From assembly GCF_030272705.1 (NCBI RefSeq), contig NZ_JARFYM010000004.1, forward strand, positions 1-64,000: a stretch of 64,000 bases of DNA, given 5' to 3'. This DNA comes from Rhizobium mayense (GTDB lineage: Bacteria > Pseudomonadota > Alphaproteobacteria > Rhizobiales > Rhizobiaceae). The translations under genes were made by a program, and so were the position numbers. The notes beneath the pieces were generated by a model, which did no database searches, was not told the DNA's origin, and saw only the letters and a program-made list of their open reading frames with translations. This document shows positions 33,349 through 41,122 of this stretch, one piece after another (the stretch's first letter is position 1; the number at the start of each line of letters is the position of its first letter).

Positions 33349-34178
33349 TGGGGGCTCCTACGCATTTCATGTGCGGCGACGCCAGCCTTGCCGTTTTCGA
33401 CAGCGGGCAAGGAGTGCCCGTCCTCTTTCAGCACGGGCTGGGCGGCGATAAGGCGCAGGTTGCGCAAACCTTTCCATCCGGTGGAGCGGAGCGGCGCGTC
33501 ACGGTCGAATGCCGCGGACATGGCGCTTCATCACTTGGCGACATCAGGCCCTTTTCACTTCGAATGTTTGCCGAGGATGTGCTGGCCGCGGCGACGGAAC
33601 GCGGATTTGATCGCTTTGTCGCCGGCGGAATTTCCATGGGAGCTGCACTTGCCCTTCATCTCGCCCAACACAACCCGCACCGTGTCACAGCCCTCGTTCT
33701 TGTCCGCCCCGCCTGGACCTTTACCGCCGCGCCGGCCAATCTGGAGCCGGTTCGCGCTGTCGCGGCCTTGCTCCGCTCGTATTCGATTTCAGAAGCCAAG
33801 GAGCGCTTCGCCGGATCAGAAATCGGCATGCGCATGTGCGCGGACGCGCCCGATAACTTTGCCTCCCTGCTCGGCTATTTCGACCGGCCGAACGCCGCCG
33901 CTTTCGCATCCGTGCTGGCCGACATCGCGGCCGGCGGCCCGGACGTGACTCAAGCAGCGGTCGCCGCTCTCACAGTCCCTACCCTTGTCATCGGGAACGA
34001 ACAGGACGCTATCCATCCGCTTGCCTGCGCACGGACTCTCGCTGAAACGATTCCCGGCGCAAGCTTTGTCGAAGTCACTCCCAAGGCGGCCGACAAGACA
34101 CGGCATTTCGCCGAAGTTCAAGGCGCGATCGCCAGTTTCCTCGCAACGAAGACCATCCGGAGCCTCTTCTCATCATGA
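33348..34178 (+). CDS. Alpha/beta hydrolase
   Basis: A 276-residue hydrolase with the canonical fold: VPVLFQHGLGGDKA (oxyanion region), nucleophile elbow AGGISMGAALALHLA (GxSxG), acidic residue in IGNEQDAIHP and the catalytic His in KTRHFAEVQG. It belongs to the 3-oxoadipate-enol-lactonase/esterase type. Start TGATG overlaps the preceding stop and the end overlaps the epimerase gene by 4 nt. In this operon a lactonase or ester-cleaving step between the dehydrogenase and the phosphorylated stages is the simplest idea. Confidence 0.85.
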   Translation: MGAPTHFMCGDASLAVFDSGQGVPVLFQHGLGGDKAQVAQTFPSGGAERRVTVECRGHGASSLGDIRPFSLRMFAEDVLAAATERGFDRFVAGGISMGAALALHLAQHNPHRVTALVLVRPAWTFTAAPANLEPVRAVAALLRSYSISEAKERFAGSEIGMRMCADAPDNFASLLGYFDRPNAAAFASVLADIAAGGPDVTQAAVAALTVPTLVIGNEQDAIHPLACARTLAETIPGASFVEVTPKAADKTRHFAEVQGAIASFLATKTIRSLFSS

Positions 34179-34900
34179 CATCAAAGACTCTTTCCGGCCC
34201 GGCGGCCATCGCCGCACTTCCTCGCAACCGGATACTCGGCGAATTCTCGCTGTGGTCGGCCGATCTCGCCAATATGGAGGCCGATCTTAGGCGCATAGAG
34301 CCCTATGCCGACCTGCATCATATCGATGTCGCGGATGCACGCTTTACCCCGGGCTTCCTGTTCTTTCCGGATTTCGTCGCCCGTATCGCCAAGGCAACCG
34401 CCAAGCCTATCCACGTTCATCTGATGGTCGAAGCAGAAATCGTCGAGGAACAGACGCGCCAATTCATCGAAGCCGGTGCCGATCTTATCAGCGTTCATGC
34501 CGAGAATGGCGAAGCAGGTTTGCGCGCCATCGCGCTGGCAAAGAAACTGGGCGCCGAAGCCGGCGTCGTTCTGCGATTGGAGACCCCCGTTTCAGCGGTC
34601 CGGCCATTCATAGACCATGTCGCCTTCGTGACCCTGCTTGGCACCTCGATCGGCGTCAAAGGGCAAAGTCTTTCCGAAAAGGCATGCGACCGTTTGATCG
34701 AGGCGCGCTCGCTGCTGAAACAGTCCGGTCGGGAGGATCAGGTGATCTTGGCGGCCGATGGCGGGATTCGCGAACAGACCGTGCCGCTGTTGCGCGCGGT
34801 GGGAGCCCAAACGGTCGTCCTCGGATCGCTCGCCTTCGGCGACAAGAACCTGGGCGACCGAATCGCCTGGCTGCACGGATTGGAAAGTCGGGTTTCGTGA
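34175..34900 (+). CDS. Ribulose-phosphate 3-epimerase family protein
   Basis: A 241-residue TIM barrel of the pentulose/hexulose-phosphate 3-epimerase family. Motifs are LHHIDVADARFTPG (first metal His/Asp), IHVHLMVEAE (second metal-binding His), DLISVHAENGE and a C-terminal ILAADGGIREQTVPL phosphate-binding turn. It departs from housekeeping Rpe in ADARFTPGFLFF where Rpe has MDGHFVPN, so a specialised sugar-phosphate substrate such as allulose 6-phosphate or a tetrulose/pentulose phosphate is more likely. It overlaps both neighbours (ATGA and GTGA). Confidence 0.85.
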   Translation: MTSKTLSGPAAIAALPRNRILGEFSLWSADLANMEADLRRIEPYADLHHIDVADARFTPGFLFFPDFVARIAKATAKPIHVHLMVEAEIVEEQTRQFIEAGADLISVHAENGEAGLRAIALAKKLGAEAGVVLRLETPVSAVRPFIDHVAFVTLLGTSIGVKGQSLSEKACDRLIEARSLLKQSGREDQVILAADGGIREQTVPLLRAVGAQTVVLGSLAFGDKNLGDRIAWLHGLESRVS

Positions 34901-35847
34901 AAAAGGTTGCCCTCGCATTTGATCTCGGTGGAACGGAGCTTCGCGCCGCGCTGGTGAGCGAGGAAGGAAACTTGCTGTCGTTCTCGGTCGTTCCGACGCA
35001 TGCCGCTGAAGGACCGGCCGCTGTGATCCAACAGATCGAATTGTTGGCGGCAGCGGTGCTCGCACAAACGCCCGATCTTTCTCCTGTCGGAATCGGGATC
35101 GGCGCGCCCGGCCCTCTCGATCCCGAAGCCGGCATCGTTATTGCGGCGCCGACCTTGGCTGGATGGCACGAGGTTCCGCTGGCTGACATCCTCTCCAGCC
35201 ATCTGCAATTGTCGGTGCGACTGGAAAACGATGCAAATGCGGCGGCACTTGGCGAATGGCGATACGGCGCCGGGCGCGGTGCACGGTCGATGGTATTCGT
35301 CACCGTATCGACCGGTATCGGCGGCGGCGTGATTGCCGATGGGCGGATCCTGCATGGCAGACGTGGTCTGGCGGCGGAAATCGGCCACATGACGATCACA
35401 AACGAGGGGGAGCGGTGTTTTTGCGGCGCGATCGGTTGTTTCGAAGCGGTCGCCTCAGGGACGGCTCTTGGCAGACGGGCAACGGCATGCACCCGGCAGT
35501 TCGATGGATCGGCGCTGCGCCGACTGTCTGCGAATGCGGATGTGACCGGGCGGCACGTCGTTGAAGCCGCGCGACGGGGCGATGCCCTGGCCCTCGAACT
35601 GCTTGATGCCGAGGCGAGATGGCTGGGTATCGGCTTTACCAATCTGCTGCACCTCTACTCCCCGGACATACTGGTGATGGGTGGCGGCATATCACATGGC
35701 TTCGACCTCCTGCAGGAGGCCATGACGGCGACCATTCGCAATCGCGCCATGCCGGCCTATCGCGATGTGCCGATCGTTCCCGCGCAACTCGGACGTCATG
35801 CAGGCTTGATCGGTGCCGCCAGTCTCGTCCTAGGGAGTGAAGAATAA
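34897..35847 (+). CDS. ROK-family sugar kinase
   Basis: A 316-residue single-domain ROK kinase. ATP motif is AFDLGGTELRAAL, the catalytic Asp is in RLENDANAAALGEW, VSTGIGGGV and the zinc motif CFCGAIGCFEAVASG are intact, and ILVMGGGIS precedes the C-terminal helix. The GTG at 34897 overlaps the upstream TGA, as at other junctions of this operon; the open frame upstream lies inside the epimerase gene. It likely phosphorylates the sugar released earlier in the pathway, before or after the epimerase step. It ends the operon; about 230 bp without a gene follow. Confidence 0.9.
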   Translation: MKKVALAFDLGGTELRAALVSEEGNLLSFSVVPTHAAEGPAAVIQQIELLAAAVLAQTPDLSPVGIGIGAPGPLDPEAGIVIAAPTLAGWHEVPLADILSSHLQLSVRLENDANAAALGEWRYGAGRGARSMVFVTVSTGIGGGVIADGRILHGRRGLAAEIGHMTITNEGERCFCGAIGCFEAVASGTALGRRATACTRQFDGSALRRLSANADVTGRHVVEAARRGDALALELLDAEARWLGIGFTNLLHLYSPDILVMGGGISHGFDLLQEAMTATIRNRAMPAYRDVPIVPAQLGRHAGLIGAASLVLGSEE

Positions 35848-36079
35848 ATCGGCTTTGCGTCATCGGGCCCTAAATGCCGACAACCGTTCGCCTTTCCAGC
35901 CGCTCTGTCGAGAATGGGGAGACAACAGCCGGCTGACCCGGTTGCTTGATCCTGTCCGCGCCCATCCATAGCGCGTATTTTACAGTACTTTACACCCACA
36001 TACTTCCGCGCGCCTCAGCTTTTCGGCAGGTTTTGCCGGCACGCCGATCCCGGCGGGCAGATCTCCATGGGGGTTGATG

Positions 36080-36499
36080 ATGTCGAGGAGAAGCAATCTT
36101 TTCGCGGCTGTTACGCTTGCCTGCATTGCGTACGCCGGTCTCGTGCAGGCCGATACCATAAGCTACGCGGATGCGATCACGAAACTTGCCGGTGACTGCG
36201 GTTCCGACATCCACAAATTCTGCAGGGGTCTGAACCTCGGCGGCGGCCGCATCGCCGACTGTCTCCAGCAGAACGCGGAGAAGGTCTCGCCGACCTGCAA
36301 GAGCTCGGTCGCCAGCGTCACACAGTCGATCAGCCTGCGTCAGCAGGCGCAGGCTTCCTACAGCGACGTCTGCAGGTTCGACATCGCCCAGCGCTGCAGA
36401 GGCATCAAGGGCGATGGCAATATTCTTGCGTGCCTCGTCAAGAACAGGCTCACCACCGACAAGTGCAGCCAGGCAATCACCGATGCAGGCTGGAGGTAA
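36080..36499 (+). CDS. Secreted cysteine-rich repeat protein (GLG1-type repeats)
   Basis: A 139-residue exported protein. A Sec signal (SNLFAAVTLACIAYAGLVQA) is followed by two cysteine-rich repeats resembling the GLG1 cysteine-rich domain: CGSDIHKFCRGLNLGGGRIA (residues ~40-60) with CLQQNAEKVSPTC, and CRFDIAQRCRGIKGDGNILA (~96-116) with CLVKNRLTTDKC. The eight Cys probably form disulfides in the periplasm. Three start codons in a row are possible (TTG 36074, ATG 36077, ATG 36080); GGGGG at 36069-36073 best suits 36080. The OmpA-type gene follows after 4 bp, with its ribosome-binding site inside this gene's end. Function unknown. Confidence 0.8.
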   Translation: MSRRSNLFAAVTLACIAYAGLVQADTISYADAITKLAGDCGSDIHKFCRGLNLGGGRIADCLQQNAEKVSPTCKSSVASVTQSISLRQQAQASYSDVCRFDIAQRCRGIKGDGNILACLVKNRLTTDKCSQAITDAGWR

Positions 36500-36503
36500 G
36501 ACC

Positions 36504-37085
36504 ATGCTAGCGCGTTCCTTCAAAATACTGGCAGTTCTCCTCGCCGTCGGCATGTTGCCCGCAAGCCTCGCCGTCGCCCAGGATGTATCGCAACAACGGA
36601 TCGTTTCGGGTCTGGGCAAACTCAAGGCGAACGCCCAAGCCGTCGATCTCGAACTGTTACGCCAGGAGGCAATGAGAGGGGCAGGCCAGCCGATGTCGGC
36701 GCTGCCCAATTGGAGCAAGATCGGCCAGTTGCCGCAGATGGTCGTCGAGATCAATTTCGAAAATGACTCGGTCGCTATCGAGCCGGAATCCTATCGCACC
36801 CTCGGATTGATTGCGGACGCCCTGCATCATCCGAACCTTTGGGCCTACAAGTTTCTGGTGATCGGTCATTCCAGTTCGACCGGCGACGCGAAACACAATC
36901 TCGAGCTCAGCGATAAGCGCGCCGCAGCCATCAAGGAAGCTCTGGGAACCACCTTTGCCGTCGATCCGCAGCGGCTATATGCCGTCGGCGTGGGCGAAGC
37001 TTTCCCGATCCCAGGCTCCAACACAGAAGCCGCCGGCAACAGGCGCGTGCAACTCGTCAATCTCGGCTTGTTCACGCAAAAATAG
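36504..37085 (+). CDS. OmpA-family peptidoglycan-associating protein
   Basis: A 193-residue periplasmic or outer-membrane-linked protein with a Sec signal (VLLAVGMLPASLAVAQ) and a C-terminal OmpA domain from about residue 80: VVEINFENDSVAIEPESYRT, VIGHSSSTGDAKHNLELSDK, RAAAIKEAL and GVGEAFPIPGSNTEAAGNRR. The Asp and Arg positions that bind diaminopimelate are replaced in part (HSSSTGD for HTDxxG), so peptidoglycan binding is not certain. GGAGGTAAGACC precedes the ATG. It forms a two-gene unit with the Cys-rich protein. Confidence 0.85.
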   Translation: MLARSFKILAVLLAVGMLPASLAVAQDVSQQRIVSGLGKLKANAQAVDLELLRQEAMRGAGQPMSALPNWSKIGQLPQMVVEINFENDSVAIEPESYRTLGLIADALHHPNLWAYKFLVIGHSSSTGDAKHNLELSDKRAAAIKEALGTTFAVDPQRLYAVGVGEAFPIPGSNTEAAGNRRVQLVNLGLFTQK

Positions 37086-37122
37086 TAATTCCGAAGGGCC
37101 TTAAGTGCACGTCGTAAATATC

Positions 37123-37166
37123 GCGCCCCGACGCCACCAGAGTTTGCTCCGGAGGCGGCGGGGCGC
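37123..37166. terminator. Stem-loop between convergent genes, probable bidirectional terminator
   Basis: GCGCCCCGACGCC (37123-37135) pairs with 37154-37166 with one mismatch across a 13-bp GC-rich stem and an 18-nt loop. No T run follows on either strand, so termination is inferred from position between the OmpA-type and XRE genes. Confidence 0.45.
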
Positions 37167-37197
37167 TTGACGCGCGCTGTCCAGAGCTTCGGTAAAA

Positions 37198-38037
37198 TCA
37201 TCGCTTGATGAGGGATCTGATCCTGTCCAAATCCGCCGGCGTCACCGGATTGTAGACCACCATACTGAGATCGGGGCGGCCATCGACCGCAAAGGCTGAA
37301 TATTCAAACGCAAGTGGGCCGAGAACCGGGTGTTTTATGTGCTTGACGGTCTCGCCATGGCTGCGGAGCTCGTTGTCGCGCCACATCACTTTGAACTCCG
37401 GGCTCAATTGGCAAAGTTCATCGACGAGAGGTTCTACTTCCGCCGCGGCCCCTGCGCGAGCCGCATCCATCTTGAACGCGCCCACGACGAAGCGCGCCAC
37501 GCTTTCCCAGTCATATTGCGCAGCGCGGGCACGCGGATCGAGGAAGATGAAGCGCAGTATATTGCGCTGTTCCGGCGGCAGTGATCCGTAGTCCGTCGAC
37601 ATCACGGCCACCGCGCGGTTCCAGGCGACTACGTCCCATGTCGCCGTTCTGATGAGGACGGGTGTCGGCTCCAAAGCATCGAGCACGCGTTGCAATCGCG
37701 GCGTGACGCCTTCGTCTTTCCGGTAGCGCACTTCAGGTGGATGACCGAGACCAAGCAGGAAGAGATGCTCGCGCTCGATATCCGTAAGCATAAGGGCACG
37801 AGCGATCCGGTCGAGCACATCGGCCGAAGGCGCCCCGCCGCGCCCCTGCTCGAGCCATGTGTACCAGGTCGGGCTGATATTGGCGCGTTGCGCCACCTCC
37901 TCCCGACGCAGCCCAGCGGTGCGGCGCCGCGCCGGAGAAAAGCCGAAGGCAGCCGGATCGAGCTTCGCGCGTCGGTCCCTCAGATAACTGCCAAGCAGAT
38001 TTTCGCTTGTGGCGTGTTCGCCCATCCTGTTAGCCAT
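37198..38037 (-). CDS. XRE-type helix-turn-helix regulator with MmyB-like ligand domain
   Basis: A regulator of 279 residues. The HTH (RTAGLRREEVAQRANISPTW, then YTWLEQGRGGAPS) is followed by the MmyB-like domain with LIRTATWDVVAWNRAV, ILRFIFLDPRARA, VGAFKMDAARAG and LSPEFKVMWRDNE. It is divergent from the NAD-dependent epimerase gene, the usual arrangement for this family, and probably represses it. A TATAAT-like box (TAGTATAATGG) overlaps the ATG at 38037, so the in-frame ATG at 38025 or even a leaderless transcript is possible. Confidence 0.88.
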   Translation of the reverse strand: MANRMGEHATSENLLGSYLRDRRAKLDPAAFGFSPARRRTAGLRREEVAQRANISPTWYTWLEQGRGGAPSADVLDRIARALMLTDIEREHLFLLGLGHPPEVRYRKDEGVTPRLQRVLDALEPTPVLIRTATWDVVAWNRAVAVMSTDYGSLPPEQRNILRFIFLDPRARAAQYDWESVARFVVGAFKMDAARAGAAAEVEPLVDELCQLSPEFKVMWRDNELRSHGETVKHIKHPVLGPLAFEYSAFAVDGRPDLSMVVYNPVTPADLDRIRSLIKR

Positions 38038-38121
38038 TATACTACGATAATCTCACTACTTTACCAGGATAGCGCATCGGTTCAAACCTGTCTCCAACGA
38101 AACCACATGGAGACTGCATTG

Positions 38122-39018
38122 ATGCGTGTATTTGTCACTGGCGCGACCGGCTTCATCGGATCGGCCGTTGTAAAAGACCTGATCGTGGCTGGCCATCAGG
38201 TGCTCGGCCTTGCGCGTTCAGACGAGAAAGCGGTGGCTCTAGCTGCCACTGGTGCCGAGGTTCTTCGCGGGTCACTTGAGGATCTGGACAGCCTCAAGGA
38301 GGGAGCGGCTCGCGCGGACGGCGTCATCCACCTGGCCTTCAACCACGACTTCTCGACATTCGCGGCGAACTGCGAGGACGATCGCCGTGTGATCAAGGCG
38401 CTTGGCTCGGCTCTCGCCGGCTCCGACCGGCCCTTGATTGTGACCTCCGGGACCCCGATCGCCAATACTGTGCCTGGCCAGCCGGCCAAGGAGGACAATG
38501 CGACCATCGGTGCTGACGTGCATCCTCGCGCAGCCTCGGAGGAAGAGGCGAGGTCCGTCGCCGCGGGCGGGGTCAATGTCTCGGTGGTGCGACTTCCGCA
38601 GGTTCACGACCCAGTCAGGCAAGGTCTCATCACCCCTCTGATCGAGATCTATCGCGCCAAGGGCGTTTGCTCCTATGTCGGAGATGGGCTCAATCGCTGG
38701 CCAGCGGCGTATATCCTTGATGTCGCCCGCCTCTACCGCCTGGCCATCGAAAAGGCCGAGCCGAATGCAAAATATCACGCGGTCGGGGAAGAAGGTGTGC
38801 CGATGCGTGATATTGCCCAAGTCCTTGGTCGGCGCCTGAAGCTGCCGGTCAAATCCGTCGCGCCGGAAGAGGCCCACGCCTATTTCGGCTGGCTCGCAAT
38901 GTTTGCCGGCCACGACATGCCCGCTTCCAGTGCGCAAACGCGTCGGGCGCTGGGCTGGGAGCCGACCGGACCCGGTTTGATCGCCGATCTCGAACAGTTG
39001 CGCGGCGCCGAGAGCTGA
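38122..39018 (+). CDS. NAD-dependent epimerase/dehydratase (extended SDR)
   Basis: A 298-residue atypical/extended SDR. N-terminal VFVTGATGFIGSAVVKDL is the nucleotide-binding motif; GVIHLAFNHDF, VRLPQVHDPVRQGLI and the C-terminal SSAQTRRALGWEPTG are typical of the family. The catalytic Tyr of Y-x3-K is not evident (TSGTPIANTV stands where SSxxVYG is usual), so it may be an NAD-sensing or reductase-type member. ATG at 38122 is preferred since GGAG lies 9 nt upstream; ATG at 38107 lacks a site. It is divergent from the XRE regulator. Confidence 0.85.
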   Translation: MRVFVTGATGFIGSAVVKDLIVAGHQVLGLARSDEKAVALAATGAEVLRGSLEDLDSLKEGAARADGVIHLAFNHDFSTFAANCEDDRRVIKALGSALAGSDRPLIVTSGTPIANTVPGQPAKEDNATIGADVHPRAASEEEARSVAAGGVNVSVVRLPQVHDPVRQGLITPLIEIYRAKGVCSYVGDGLNRWPAAYILDVARLYRLAIEKAEPNAKYHAVGEEGVPMRDIAQVLGRRLKLPVKSVAPEEAHAYFGWLAMFAGHDMPASSAQTRRALGWEPTGPGLIADLEQLRGAES

Positions 39019-39077
39019 GGCTTGCAGACCTTTCCGTCGAAACGGCCGTGACGAGGAACCGTCGCGGCTGCATCGCA

Positions 39078-39836
39078 TTACAGCGACGCTGTGATGCCGC
39101 CGTCGACATAGAGCACATGCCCATTGACGAAAGAGGATGCGTCGGAGGCCAGGAAGATGCAGGCGCCGACCAGCTCTTCAACGCGCCCCCACCGCCCGGC
39201 CGGCGTGCGCTTCTCCAGCCATGTCGAGAAATCGGGATCGGCGACCAGCGCTGCATTCAACGGCGTGTCGAAATAGCCCGGCGCAATGGCGTTGCACTGC
39301 AATCCGTATTTCGCCCAGTCCGTGGCCATGCCCTTGGTGAGATTGCCGACCGCGCCTTTGGTTGCCGTGTAGGGCGCGATCGAGGGTCGCGCCAGCGCGG
39401 TCTGGACGCTGGCGATGTTAATGATCTTGCCGGCACCGCGCGTAATCATGTGGCGCGCTACGGCCTGACCGACATTGAAAACGCTCGATATATTGGTTCG
39501 AAGAAGCCGTTCGAATGCATCGGCCGGAAAATCTTCCAAAGGCGTGCGAAACTGCATCCCGGCGTTGTTGACCAGAATGTCGATGGCACCGCTCTCAGCT
39601 TCGAATTGATCTATCGCGTCACGAGAAGCCTGATGATCCGTCACGTCGAAGGGCAGAACGTGAACTGTGCCGTCGAACTCAGCCGCAGCCTTGGCAAGCT
39701 TTTCAGCGTCGCGCCCGTTAAGCACCAATTCCGCACCCGCGCCCGCCAGTCCTTGGGCAAGAGCAAAGCCGATGCCTTGCGACGAACCGGTTACAAGCGC
39801 ACGCCGCCCTTTGAGATCGAAGAGACCAAGAGACAC
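39078..39836 (-). CDS. idnO: SDR, gluconate 5-dehydrogenase (5-keto-D-gluconate reductase) type
   Basis: A 252-residue SDR. LVTGSSQGIGFALAQ is the cofactor motif, ILVNNAGMQ follows, the catalytic Ser is in INIASVQT and the Tyr-Lys pair in APYTATKGAVG, with FVNGHVLYVDGG at the end. The segments around LFDLKGRRALVTGSS and RTPLEDF are characteristic of IdnO/gluconate 5-dehydrogenase. It uses a GTG start at 39836 with GGAGGAAACG upstream. It is divergent from an L-idonate 5-dehydrogenase gene, so together they convert L-idonate to 5-keto-gluconate to D-gluconate. Confidence 0.85.
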   Translation of the reverse strand: MSLGLFDLKGRRALVTGSSQGIGFALAQGLAGAGAELVLNGRDAEKLAKAAAEFDGTVHVLPFDVTDHQASRDAIDQFEAESGAIDILVNNAGMQFRTPLEDFPADAFERLLRTNISSVFNVGQAVARHMITRGAGKIINIASVQTALARPSIAPYTATKGAVGNLTKGMATDWAKYGLQCNAIAPGYFDTPLNAALVADPDFSTWLEKRTPAGRWGRVEELVGACIFLASDASSFVNGHVLYVDGGITASL

Positions 39837-39880
39837 CGTTTCCTCCGTTTTTCAGCTCGACAAATGCCGGTGTTTGCTTA

Positions 39881-39892
39881 GTTATCGATAAC
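39881..39892. promoter_or_regulatory. GTTATCGATAAC palindrome between idnO and idnD
   Basis: A perfect 12-bp palindrome 45 nt from the idnO start and about 180 nt from idnD. Its form (TTA-CG-TAA core) resembles operators of LacI-family gluconate/idonate regulators such as GntR/IdnR. No such regulator gene is next to it. Confidence 0.5.
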
Positions 39893-40073
39893 ATTCGCTG
39901 TCAAGCAAGGCATCGAAAAGATATGAAGGCCAGCGATTACTTAGATCAGGATTGGCTTCGATATGCAGAGCGCCCATTCCGACATCGAGGCGAAGGTCTA
40001 GGCGACCGACATGGAATTCATCTTTGATCCGGTGAAAACCGGCAGAGAAGCCCTGTTCTTTGAGGAGCACGAC

Positions 40074-41105
40074 ATGAAGGCCATTGTCGCTCACGCCGCC
40101 AAGGACGTGCGAATTGAGGAATTTCCGGACGAAGAACCAGGTGCGGGAGAGGTCAAGCTCAGGCTCGCCACCGGCGGAATCTGCGGCAGCGATCTCCACT
40201 ATTACAATCACGGCGGCTTCGGCACCGTTCGATTGAAGCAGCCGATGATCCTGGGCCACGAAGTCAGCGCAACGGTTGCGGCGCTCGGCCCCGGCGTTCA
40301 AGGGTTCGAGATCGGCCAACTCGTTGCAGTTTCACCGTCCCGTCCGTGCCGGACCTGTCGCTACTGCCAGCAGGGCTTGCACAATCAGTGCTTGAACATG
40401 CGCTTCTACGGCAGCGCCATGCCCTTTCCCCATATTCAAGGCGCATTTCGGGAAACGCTCGTTGCCGATGCCATTCAATGTGTCCCGGCGGACGGCCTGA
40501 CAGCCGGCGAAGCGGCCATGGCTGAGCCGCTTGCCGTTACGCTGCACGCCACGCGGCGTGCCGGGGAGTTGCTTGGCAAGCGGGTCCTCGTAACCGGCTG
40601 CGGACCGATCGGTGTCTTGTCCATCCTGGCCGCCCGCCGTGCCGGCGCCGCTGAAATCGTAGCGACCGATCTCACGAATTTCACGCTCTCGATTGCCAAG
40701 CAAGCCGGGGCCGACAGAGTCATCAACACAAAGGAAGAGCCGGAGGCGCTCGCCGCCTATTCGGCCGACAAGGGAACTTTCGATATCCTTTATGAATGTT
40801 CGGGTGCCGCCGCGGCGCTCACCGGCGGGATCGCGGCGCTAAGGCCACGTGGCATCATCGTGCAACTGGGTATCGGAGGCGACATGACGCTGCCGATGCT
40901 CGCCATCACCGCCAAGGAGCTGGAGCTGCGTGGCTCGTTCCGCTTCCACGAGGAATTCGGCACAGCTGTGGAATTGATGCGCAAGCGTCTGATCGATGTC
41001 AGACCGCTGATCACCCATTCCGTGCCGCTTGCCGACGCGATCGGTGCCTTCGAGATTGCGTCCGACCGCAACCGGGCCATGAAGGCGCAAATCATCTTCT
41101 CCTGA
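40074..41105 (+). CDS. idnD: L-idonate 5-dehydrogenase (zinc-dependent alcohol dehydrogenase family)
   Basis: A 343-residue medium-chain dehydrogenase, the usual length of IdnD. Catalytic zinc ligands are in GGICGSDLHYY and LGHEVSA; the structural zinc site is CRTCRYCQQGLHNQC; the Rossmann motif is VTGCGPIGVLS. GSDLHYYNHGGFGTVRLKQP (residues ~36-56) is a strong family match. ATG at 40074 has GAGGAGCACGAC upstream; an in-frame ATG 21 codons earlier has none. It oxidises L-idonate to 5-keto-D-gluconate in the cytoplasm. A gluconate kinase and permease are not in the window. Confidence 0.88.
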   Translation: MKAIVAHAAKDVRIEEFPDEEPGAGEVKLRLATGGICGSDLHYYNHGGFGTVRLKQPMILGHEVSATVAALGPGVQGFEIGQLVAVSPSRPCRTCRYCQQGLHNQCLNMRFYGSAMPFPHIQGAFRETLVADAIQCVPADGLTAGEAAMAEPLAVTLHATRRAGELLGKRVLVTGCGPIGVLSILAARRAGAAEIVATDLTNFTLSIAKQAGADRVINTKEEPEALAAYSADKGTFDILYECSGAAAALTGGIAALRPRGIIVQLGIGGDMTLPMLAITAKELELRGSFRFHEEFGTAVELMRKRLIDVRPLITHSVPLADAIGAFEIASDRNRAMKAQIIFS

Positions 41106-41122
41106 GGCAGGGTTCGTCTGTG

